Positions 1-5,064 of a stretch of DNA of 8,193 bases are shown piece by piece (within the stretch, counting starts at the first letter, position 1; each line of letters opens with the position of its first letter). Below the pieces are notes generated by a model. The model did not search any database. It was not told where the DNA came from and saw nothing but the letters and a program-made list of their open reading frames with translations. The DNA lies in NCBI GenBank assembly GCA_026125925.1, contig JAHCKF010000143.1, positions 1 to 8,193 of the forward strand, written 5' to 3'. The translations under genes were made by a program, and so were the position numbers. The stretch comes from Pseudolabrys sp. (GTDB lineage Bacteria > Pseudomonadota > Alphaproteobacteria > Rhizobiales > Xanthobacteraceae).

Positions 1-274
1 CCGGGCCCTTGCGGCGATTGAGGACACGAAACTGGATGCCGCCCCGGTCGGCGACGCGGCCCATCAGGCCGTCGAGGGCGTCGATCTCGCGGACGAGGTG
101 GCCCTTGCCGAGGCCGCCGATGGCGGGATTACACGACATGGCGCCGATGGTCGCAAACTTGTGGGTCACGAGGGCCGTCCGCGCACCCATACGCGCCGCA
201 GCGGCCGCGGCCTCACAGCCGGCGTGGCCGCCGCCGATCACGACGACGTCGAATTTAGCCTCGAACTCGCGCAT
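1..274 (-). CDS. mnmG: MnmG (GidA), tRNA uridine-5-carboxymethylaminomethyl modification enzyme, N-terminal part
   Basis: This is the FAD-binding subunit of the MnmE-MnmG complex, which installs the (carboxymethyl)aminomethyl group at C5 of wobble uridine 34 in several tRNAs. Only the first 91 codons are present; the gene runs off the left edge. Reading the minus strand from the ATG at 274 gives [20 protein letters not shown], whose [12 protein letters not shown] is the Rossmann dinucleotide-binding (GxGxxG-type) motif of the MnmG family. Further on are the family segments [20 protein letters not shown] and [15 protein letters not shown]. An AAAGGGA ribosome-binding sequence (280-286) sits 5 nt before the ATG. 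It follows mnmE on the same strand after 84 bp containing parS, the usual alphaproteobacterial order. Nothing in the visible part looks broken. Identification is by family motifs and context. Confidence 0.97.
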   Translation of the reverse strand, partial: MREFEAKFDVVVIGGGHAGCEAAAAAARMGARTALVTHKFATIGAMSCNPAIGGLGKGHLVREIDALDGLMGRVADRGGIQFRVLNRRKGP

Positions 275-319
275 GGACGTCCCTTTACCGGACCCGCCGG
301 GACCGGTCAAAAGTTTCCA

Positions 320-355
320 GACGTCCCGATGTTTCACGTGAAACATCGGGACGTC
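320..355. repeat. 36-bp perfect palindrome enclosing parS
   Basis: The symmetry of parS extends 10 bp further on each side: GACGTCCCGA on the left and TCGGGACGTC on the right are exact reverse complements, giving 18-bp arms with no mismatch. Symmetry stops at 319/356. As RNA from the minus strand it would form a long hairpin 3 nt after the mnmE stop codon. The bases that follow on that strand include CTTTT, so it could also act as a weak terminator or attenuator between mnmE and mnmG, but there is no clean U-tract. The extended symmetry is seen; the dual role is a guess. Confidence 0.9.
330..345. promoter_or_regulatory. parS: parS centromere site (ParB binding)
   Basis: TGTTTCACGTGAAACA is a perfect 16-bp palindrome that matches the universal chromosomal parS consensus at every position. 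ParB loads at such sites and spreads, and the complex is moved by ParA during chromosome segregation. The site lies between mnmE and mnmG; alphaproteobacterial parS sites commonly cluster near parAB, which usually follow mnmG and rsmG. Sequence match and location are seen directly; binding is inferred. Confidence 0.93.
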
Positions 356-358
356 CTG

Positions 359-2038
359 TCATTTGCCGATGCAGAAATCCCGGAAAATGACGTCCAAGAT
401 GTCCTCGACGTCCACGCGGCCCGTCAGTCGGCCGAGTTCCACAGCAGCTTGCCGTAATTCTTCGGCCAGTAGCTCTTCCTGACCTTCGCCGCGGGAGCCA
501 CCAAAACGGCTCAGAGCAGTCGACAGGATTTGCTGCACCGCAGCAAGACTTTGGCGATGGCGCTCCCGCGTGACCAAAGCCTGTTCGGCGCCTGCGAGTT
601 GCCCCTCGGCGAAGGCGAATAGCGCTGCGATAAGGCGATCCACACCATCGCCGGACCGACCCGATAAAGTGAACTTAATTTCATCGAAAGAACGACTTAT
701 GAGTTCATTCTTATAAGCCACGGACTCTGCTTGTGAAATCTGCCCGTGCACTTCGGTGGACAACGATTCATTTCTTCGTCCGTTACTCTTCGTGGCTGTG
801 GGCTCAGCCAGGCCGGAGCCCTCAGGAACCTTTCTCCCTTCCGAAGGGACGACAGCCGCCGGCCCTCCGGAGGCAGTCAGCCGCCCTGGCCTCCCCGGCC
901 CCACCCCCCTCGGGTCAGGCCCGTCATCGCGGGCCCCTTCGCTTTCTTTGCTGCGCAGCATATCCACGCCAGCACCCTCATGCTGCACGTCTTTGCTGCG
1001 CGGCAAATCAGCCGAAGCAGCGTCCAGCAGGTCGATCTTGGTGGCAATCCGCCAAATCGGCACGTGACGGCCGCCATCCGCCGCCAAATCAGGCCCGGTG
1101 GCCCCCGCAGCCGTGGCATCCGTCACCCACAGCACCAAATCCGCGGCCGCGGCGCGGGCACGCGCGCGGCGCACCCCTTCCATCTCCACCGGGTCGTCGG
1201 TCTCTCGAATGCCGGCGGTATCGAGCAGTGTCATCGGAAAACCGCCGAGATCGAGATGCACCTCGATCACGTCACGGGTGGTGCCGGCGTAGGGCGAAAC
1301 GATCGCCGCCTCGCGCTGCGCCAGCCGGTTGAGCAAGGTCGATTTGCCGGCGTTCGGCGGCCCGGCGATGGCGACGACCAGCCCTTCCCGCAGCCGCTCG
1401 CCGCGCCCGCCATCGGCCAGCGCGGTGCCGATCTCGTCGCGCAATTCCTGAACGATAGCGAGGGCCGGCCCGAGCAAATCCTCCGGCACATCGGCTTCGT
1501 CGGAAAAATCGATGCGGGCTTCGACCAGCGCCAGCGCCTGGATCAACCGTTTGCGCCACGTCTCGGCGCGATCGCCGAGCAGCCCCTTCATCTGCCGGAA
1601 CGCCTGGCGCCGCTGGCCCTCGGTTTCGGCGGCGACCAAATCGGCCAGCCCCTCCACCGCCGTCAAATCGAGCTTGCCGTTCTCGAAGCCGCGCCGCGTG
1701 AATTCGCCCGGCTCGGCCATGCGCAGGCCGTCGATCGAACCCAGCGCGTCGAGAATGGCGGCGATCACCGCCGGCCCGCCATGACCCTGCAATTCGGCGA
1801 CGTCCTCGCCGGTCTCGCTGTTCGGCCCGGGAAACCACAGCGCCAGCGCTTCGTCGATGATCTCGCCCGAGCGCGGATCGCGCATGCGCGCGAGCTTGGC
1901 CTGACGCGGCGGCGGCACCTTGACACCGAGCGCTTCAAGCGCGGCGCCGGCGCGCGGGCCGGAAATGCGGATCACCGCGATGGCGGCCGGCGGCCGGCCG
2001 GAGGAGAGGGCGAAGATGGTGGCAGCCGACGGATGCAT
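359..2038 (-). CDS. mnmE: MnmE (TrmE), tRNA modification GTPase with a large G-domain insertion
   Basis: This GTPase works with MnmG to modify wobble U34 of tRNAs, using a folate-bound C1 unit and GTP hydrolysis in the cytoplasm. The 559-residue product has the N-terminal tetrahydrofolate-binding domain (about 1-118, with [20 protein letters not shown]), a helical domain, and an inserted G domain: P-loop GPPNAGKST (226-234), G2 GTTRD (252-256), G3 DTAG (273-276), G4 TKID (333-336) and G5 around SGRSGDG (459-465). It ends in FCIGK, the C-terminal motif with the catalytic cysteine (C556). The usual length is about 430-460; the excess is an insertion of roughly 105 residues between G4 and G5 (about 338-450). 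The frame stays open throughout, so this is not a frameshift. The ATG at 2038 matches the normal N-terminus; only a weak GGTGAG ribosome-binding sequence precedes it. Divergent from the EamA gene. Confidence 0.97.
   Translation of the reverse strand: MHPSAATIFALSSGRPPAAIAVIRISGPRAGAALEALGVKVPPPRQAKLARMRDPRSGEIIDEALALWFPGPNSETGEDVAELQGHGGPAVIAAILDALGSIDGLRMAEPGEFTRRGFENGKLDLTAVEGLADLVAAETEGQRRQAFRQMKGLLGDRAETWRKRLIQALALVEARIDFSDEADVPEDLLGPALAIVQELRDEIGTALADGGRGERLREGLVVAIAGPPNAGKSTLLNRLAQREAAIVSPYAGTTRDVIEVHLDLGGFPMTLLDTAGIRETDDPVEMEGVRRARARAAAADLVLWVTDATAAGATGPDLAADGGRHVPIWRIATKIDLLDAASADLPRSKDVQHEGAGVDMLRSKESEGARDDGPDPRGVGPGRPGRLTASGGPAAVVPSEGRKVPEGSGLAEPTATKSNGRRNESLSTEVHGQISQAESVAYKNELISRSFDEIKFTLSGRSGDGVDRLIAALFAFAEGQLAGAEQALVTRERHRQSLAAVQQILSTALSRFGGSRGEGQEELLAEELRQAAVELGRLTGRVDVEDILDVIFRDFCIGK
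689..1027 (-). other. In-frame insertion in the MnmE GTPase domain (about residues 338-450)
   Basis: This segment separates the G4 motif (TKID) from the G5 loop (SGRSGDG), which lie about 25-30 residues apart in standard MnmE. Its product is rich in Gly, Pro, Ser, Arg and Glu, as in [14 protein letters not shown], and looks disordered; no domain is recognised. A short direct repeat, TCTTTGCTGCGCRGCA at 945-960 and 990-1005, encodes RSK twice, 15 residues apart. Small inverted repeats are unusually dense: 835-849 (7-bp arms), 864-873 (CCTCCGGAGG), 918-935 (GGCCCG/CGGGCC) and 949-960 (TGCTGCGCAGCA). The 661-720 end is AT-rich: 20 of 60 bases are G or C, unlike the surrounding gene. Exact borders need an alignment. 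Confidence 0.8.
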
Positions 2039-2063
2039 GACAGCTCACCGAAGCCCCGCGAAG

Positions 2064-2079
2064 CGCTTGACGTCAAGCG
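2064..2079. promoter_or_regulatory. 16-bp perfect palindrome in the mnmE/EamA divergent spacer, possible operator
   Basis: CGCTTGACGTCAAGCG is an exact inverted repeat with 8-bp arms, 26 bp upstream of the mnmE start and about 108 bp upstream of the proposed EamA start. Its position between divergent genes suits a dimeric regulator. It also contains TTGACG on both strands, but no convincing -10 hexamer lies 16-18 bp away on either strand. The regulator, if any, is unknown. Confidence 0.35.
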
Positions 2080-2186
2080 TCGCAACACACGTCGGAAACG
2101 AAGCGCTATGCACGGCCACGCCCCAGTCCATTGCGAATCAAACAACCTGGGGACATTGTCGACGCGAACATTTCGGGAACGCTTTT

Positions 2187-3065
2187 TTGTCCGAGCTCAT
2201 TGGTGTCCTCATCGCAATCGTGTCGAGCAGCCTTGGGGGCACCGCGGCGGCGGTGACGCGCTATCTGGTCGGCAATGCCGATCCGATCACGCTCGCTATT
2301 CTGCGCTGGGGCGTCGGGTTTGTGGTTTTGCTGCCGGTAGCGTTGCTAATGCGGGCCAAATGGCCGCCCCGCGCCGACTGGCCCGCCGTCATCGCGCTCG
2401 GGCTTTGCTTCTTTGGCCTATTCTTCGTGCTCTATAATATCGCGGTCGGCTACACGACCGCCGCGCGCGCGAGTCTCGCACTCTCGACGCTGCCCTTACA
2501 GACCATGGTCGTCGGCGCTGTGCTCGGCATCGAACCGCTGTCAGCGCGCAAGTCGCTCGGTGTCGGCATCGCCGTGCTCGGCGTGTTTGCGGCGCTGGCT
2601 TCGGGACTCCCGGCCGCACCCGCAGGCGCCTGGCGCGGCGAACTGATCATGACCGGCGCGGTGCTGTGCATGTCCTTTTACAATGTCTGGTCGCGGCCTT
2701 TCATGCAGCGCTCAAGCGCGCTTGGATTTCTGACCCTCGGCATGGGAGCGGGCGCGGCTGGGCTCATCCTGCTCGGCCTGCTCACCGGCCACATCGCAGC
2801 ACTTGCGAGTTTCGGCGCACCGCAATGGACCGCCGGCATTTATCTTGGCGTAGGCGGCGGTGCGCTCGCTTTCATCCTCTGGGTGCTGGCGCTGCAACGA
2901 ACGACGCCAACGCGCGTGGCCATCACCATGACAGTGAATCCGATTGCCGCCGGGCTACTCGCCACCGTCCTAGTCAACGAACCGATCACGCTCAACCTGG
3001 TGCTCGGGCTCATCGCTGTATTCATCGGAATCTGGATTGCGACGACGCAGCGGCGGCCGTCCTGA
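2187..3065 (+). CDS. EamA-family (drug/metabolite transporter superfamily) inner-membrane permease
   Basis: A 292-residue, very hydrophobic protein with two homologous halves (about 5-138 and 152-286), each with about five predicted transmembrane helices: the EamA/RhaT-type fold of the DMT superfamily. Each half has the family Glu-Pro near its last helices: IEPLSARKSLGVGIAVLGV (115-133) and VNEPITLNLVLGLIAVFIG (263-281). Such carriers export or import metabolites, amino acids or drugs; the substrate cannot be read here. The reading frame is open far upstream, even across the mnmE start, but the sequence before residue 1 is hydrophilic and unlike the family. The TTG at 2187, 7 nt after GGGAA, puts MSELIGVLIAIV at the start of the first helix and gives the usual family length. 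ATG 2037 is the main alternative. Converges on the RidA gene with 31 bp between stops. Confidence 0.9.
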   Translation: MSELIGVLIAIVSSSLGGTAAAVTRYLVGNADPITLAILRWGVGFVVLLPVALLMRAKWPPRADWPAVIALGLCFFGLFFVLYNIAVGYTTAARASLALSTLPLQTMVVGAVLGIEPLSARKSLGVGIAVLGVFAALASGLPAAPAGAWRGELIMTGAVLCMSFYNVWSRPFMQRSSALGFLTLGMGAGAAGLILLGLLTGHIAALASFGAPQWTAGIYLGVGGGALAFILWVLALQRTTPTRVAITMTVNPIAAGLLATVLVNEPITLNLVLGLIAVFIGIWIATTQRRPS

Positions 3066-3096
3066 CGTCGTTCCGAGTAAGAAATGATCCGGTCGG

Positions 3097-3486
3097 CTAG
3101 CGCGGCTTGCCCACATACGCCATGCACTCCAACTCCAGCTGCGCGCCGAGCGCCAGGCCGTTGCAGCCGAAGGCCGAGCGCGCGGGCAGGCGGTCCGCAT
3201 CGAAATAAGTGACATAGACCTTGTTGAAGTCGGCCCACTTCGCCATGTCGGCCATCATCACGGTCACCTTGAAGATGTGGGCGTAGGAAAGGCCGTTCTC
3301 CTTCAGCACCGCGCCGATGTTTTCCATGGTCTGCCGCGCTTCGGCTGCCATGCCGCCCGGTACCAGCTCGAGCGTGCCCGGCCTGTTGCCGATCTGGCCC
3401 GAGAGATAAAGCACATCGCCAACCTGAACGGCCTGGCTGAACGGCAGCTTCAGCGCCCGCGCCGCGGGTGAATTGATAAATCGCAT
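3097..3486 (-). CDS. RidA-family (YjgF/YER057c/UK114) enamine/imine deaminase
   Basis: RidA proteins are cytosolic trimers that hydrolyse reactive enamine/imine intermediates, such as 2-aminoacrylate made by PLP enzymes, and so protect other enzymes. The 129-residue length is typical. Visible features are FSQAVQVGDVLYLSGQIG (16-33), the central QTMENIGAVLKENGL, and PARSAFG (101-107), whose R103 corresponds to the substrate-carboxylate-binding arginine of RidA (Arg105 in E. coli), followed by LGAQLELECMA (112-122) with E120 at the conserved glutamate position. The ATG at 3486 is preceded by a strong GGAGGT with 7-nt spacing; the frame extends further upstream, but that stretch is not family-like. 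A weak possible promoter (TTAGCG, 17 bp, TATCAT at 3544-3549, minus strand) lies upstream. The paralogue group is uncertain, so no symbol is given. Divergent from the DUF2147 gene. Confidence 0.93.
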   Translation of the reverse strand: MRFINSPAARALKLPFSQAVQVGDVLYLSGQIGNRPGTLELVPGGMAAEARQTMENIGAVLKENGLSYAHIFKVTVMMADMAKWADFNKVYVTYFDADRLPARSAFGCNGLALGAQLELECMAYVGKPR

Positions 3487-3583
3487 CTGTGTTACCTCCG
3501 GGCGCCGCCGCTTCATCGTGCCAATGTCAAACGCCGCCGCGGCATGATAGCGTACCTCGCCCGCCCCGCTAACCTCGATCGGT

Positions 3584-3955
3584 ATGATGATCGATCTCCT
3601 CGTCTCCAGCATCGTCGCAGTGTTTACCGGACTGCTCACCGGGCCGTCACCGGCGATGACGCCGGCCGGACTTTGGCAGCGCGCCGATACGCAGATCGAA
3701 GCACGGTTCTATTCATGCGGCGACAGACTGTGCGCGCGCATCACCGCGTCCAAGCTCGGCAATGGGTCCGGCAAGACGCTGCTCAAGAATGCCGCCAAGA
3801 CCGCTCACAACATGTGGGAGGGGCCGCTGCTCGATGTTGAAAGCGGCGAGACGCTCACCGGCATTGTCACCATCCAGAGCCGCGACACGCTCAGCCTGAA
3901 GGGCTGTACGACACTCATGCTTTGCCGCAGCGAGACCTGGCACCGCGTCAGGTAA
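3584..3955 (+). CDS. Small exported DUF2147-type protein
   Basis: A 123-residue protein. The N-terminus, MMIDLLVSSIVAVFTGLLTG, is hydrophobic and followed by PSPAMTPAGLW, consistent with a signal peptide cleaved near residue 24, although the n-region lacks positive charge. The mature part resembles DUF2147: it opens with GLWQ (29-32), then an SCGDRLCARI segment (44-53), MWEGPLLDVESGETLTG (78-94) and the closing LSLKGCTTLMLCRSETWHRV (104-122). Cysteines 45, 50, 108 and 114 sit in the family's usual positions and could form disulfides in the periplasm. The molecular function of the family is not established. Start: ATG 3584 or ATG 3587 in frame; neither has a good ribosome-binding site. It lies 97 bp from the divergent RidA gene. 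A hairpin follows its stop. Confidence 0.8.
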   Translation: MMIDLLVSSIVAVFTGLLTGPSPAMTPAGLWQRADTQIEARFYSCGDRLCARITASKLGNGSGKTLLKNAAKTAHNMWEGPLLDVESGETLTGIVTIQSRDTLSLKGCTTLMLCRSETWHRVR

Positions 3956-3983
3956 CGCGTCTTGCGCCAGTCATGAGGCCGCG

Positions 3984-4014
3984 GTCATGGGGCCCCGGTC
4001 ATGGGCCCCATGAC
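3984..4014. repeat. 12-bp inverted repeat with 7-nt loop after the DUF2147 gene
   Basis: GTCATGGGGCCC (3984-3995) and GGGCCCCATGAC (4003-4014) are exact reverse complements separated by CGGTCAT. It lies 28 bp after the DUF2147 stop and just before the LssY-domain gene. There is no T-tract on either side, so it is not a standard intrinsic terminator; it may stabilise the upstream mRNA's 3' end or be a repeat remnant. The loop repeats the GGTCAT of the left arm, suggesting a local duplication. Confidence 0.6.
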
Positions 4015-4045
4015 AGCACGGCACGCCGCGCCTAGTCTTGCACGC

Positions 4046-4897
4046 ATGCGTCATCGCCGCGCCACCGTCCGGACAGCCTATGCCGTCGTCGCGGCCGTCA
4101 CGCTCTATCTCGCCATCGCTTATGTGTTGCTGCCCTTTGCCTGGACGCACTATGAACATCAGACGAAGCTGGCCGGGTTCTCCATGGTCACGCGCACCGC
4201 GCAGGCCATCCCCGGCGACGCCATCAATGCCGGCCTGGTGGGCGCAAAGACGGATGTGCTGTGCGCCATGCACCGGGCGGGCTGGTTTCCGGCCGACCCG
4301 ATCACCTTGCGCTCCAGCATCGATATTGTCGGCAGCGTCGTCATGCATCGTCCTTATCGCGACGCACCGGTAAGCAACCTCTACTACGACGGGCGGCGCG
4401 AGGACCTTGCTTTCGAAAAGCCCGCAGGCAACAGCGCCGACCGCCGCCACCATGTGCGTTACTGGCAAGTGCTGGCACAGGGCGAGGAAGGGCGGCCGGT
4501 CTGGCTCGGCGCCGTGACCTTCGATCGCAGTGTCGGCATCAGCCACTATACCGGCCAGATCACGCATCACATCGCGCCCGACATCGACGCCGAACGTGAC
4601 GGCCTGACCGACGACCTCAAACAGGCAAAGGTGGTCGAGGCGATCTATGAGGTCACCGGCATCGGCCCGGCGCTGATGGCGTGGAATGGCGGCGGCGACC
4701 GCTATTACACCGATGGCGAAGTGAAGATCGCGCGCCTCGTGCCGGGATGCGAAGCCACCGCAGCCACCGTTGCGGAACTGGCAAATCCGCCGCTGGTCGC
4801 GCTCAAGAACCAGACCTGGAAAGCGATCATCGGTCTCATCGGGCCAAGCCTGCTGGCCGGCGGCAATGATGGCGGAACGACGCAAGGGGTGAGGTAG
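4046..4897 (+). CDS. Membrane-anchored LssY C-terminal domain protein
   Basis: From ATG 4046 the product is 283 residues. It has a basic N-terminus ([10 protein letters not shown]) and one hydrophobic segment (about 11-33, [19 protein letters not shown]), consistent with an uncleaved anchor and an exported C-terminal body. The body matches the LssY C-terminal domain: [20 protein letters not shown] (61-80), [10 protein letters not shown] (83-92), [20 protein letters not shown] (102-121), AFEKPAG (122-128), RRHHVRYW (133-140), [13 protein letters not shown] (152-164) and [13 protein letters not shown] (173-185). LssY itself is a larger Legionella protein of the lss type I secretion locus that carries this domain; the domain's activity is unknown. 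Here it stands alone, with no secretion genes nearby. In-frame ATGs at 4001 and 4010 exist, but 4001 lies inside the hairpin loop; no start has a clear ribosome-binding site. Confidence 0.8.
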   Translation: MRHRRATVRTAYAVVAAVTLYLAIAYVLLPFAWTHYEHQTKLAGFSMVTRTAQAIPGDAINAGLVGAKTDVLCAMHRAGWFPADPITLRSSIDIVGSVVMHRPYRDAPVSNLYYDGRREDLAFEKPAGNSADRRHHVRYWQVLAQGEEGRPVWLGAVTFDRSVGISHYTGQITHHIAPDIDAERDGLTDDLKQAKVVEAIYEVTGIGPALMAWNGGGDRYYTDGEVKIARLVPGCEATAATVAELANPPLVALKNQTWKAIIGLIGPSLLAGGNDGGTTQGVR

Positions 4898-4902
4898 GCT
4901 TA

Positions 4903-5049
4903 GTCGTTCCGGCGCATGGACGTTCGCAAAAGGGCGTTCTTTCAGAACGCCTTCGAGCGGGGACCCATATCCCCTGTCATTCCGTTAGCCGAGACGTTAG
5001 TGGCTATGGGTCCCGGCTCGCTCGCCGAGTGGCGCTTGGCCGGGACGAC
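4903..5049. repeat. 147-bp palindromic intergenic element with terminal inverted repeats
   Basis: The element begins GTCGTTCCGGC (4903-4913) and ends GCCGGGACGAC (5039-5049), reverse complements at 10 of 11 positions. Inside are nested inverted repeats: 4931-4940/4944-4953 (GGCGTTCT hairpin), GGGACCCATA 4960-4969 with TATGGGTCCC 5005-5014 (10/10), and GTCCCGGC 5010-5017 with GCCGGGAC 5039-5046. It fills almost all of the gap between the LssY-domain stop (4897) and the next gene's ribosome-binding site (5053). The look is that of the dispersed non-coding repeats common in Bradyrhizobium-like genomes; copy number cannot be tested from one window. Confidence 0.75.
4931..4953 (+). terminator. Possible terminator hairpin after the LssY-domain gene
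   Basis: GGCGTTCT (4933-4940) pairs with AGAACGCC (4944-4951) across a TTC loop, extended by one G-T and one A-T pair. On the plus strand it is preceded by AAAAG and followed only by TTCG, so a U-tract is poor; on the minus strand CTTTTGC follows the stem. It lies 33 bp after the stop codon at 4897 and is part of the larger repeat element. Termination is plausible but unproven. Confidence 0.35.
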
Positions 5050-5064
5050 GACGGAGAAACTTCG

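Noticed and set aside
1..457. Two plus-strand frames of 110 and 119 codons across the mnmG start and parS
   Set aside because: They are antisense to the unmistakable mnmG N-terminus and the mnmE C-terminus, and they read through parS.
689..1027. The MnmE length excess explained by a frameshift or a fused second gene
   Set aside because: The frame is continuous and the family sequence resumes in the same frame at the G5 motif and runs to the CIGK terminus, so it is an insertion, not a frameshift or fusion at an end.
2067..2095. TTGACG at 2067 as a -35 element for the transporter gene
   Set aside because: No acceptable -10 hexamer occurs at 16-18 bp spacing; the hexamer is explained by the palindrome.
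1920..2186. Upstream extension of the EamA reading frame
   Set aside because: It overlaps the mnmE start on the other strand, is hydrophilic, and would precede the first helix with unrelated sequence; the TTG at 2187 fits better.
746..2437. 563-codon open frame on the plus strand, antisense to mnmE
   Set aside because: It lies opposite a certain mnmE and runs on into the EamA gene in another frame; the His/Arg/Pro-rich product has no recognisable family. It is a high-GC shadow frame.
3487..3639. Upstream extension of the RidA frame by 51 codons
   Set aside because: A GGAGGT with ideal spacing precedes the ATG at 3486, and the RidA fold starts there; the extension overlaps the divergent DUF2147 gene.
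3971..4885. 304-codon open frame on the minus strand opposite the LssY-domain gene
   Set aside because: The plus-strand product has family motifs throughout; the minus-strand product has none and follows the complementary codon phase typical of GC-rich shadows.
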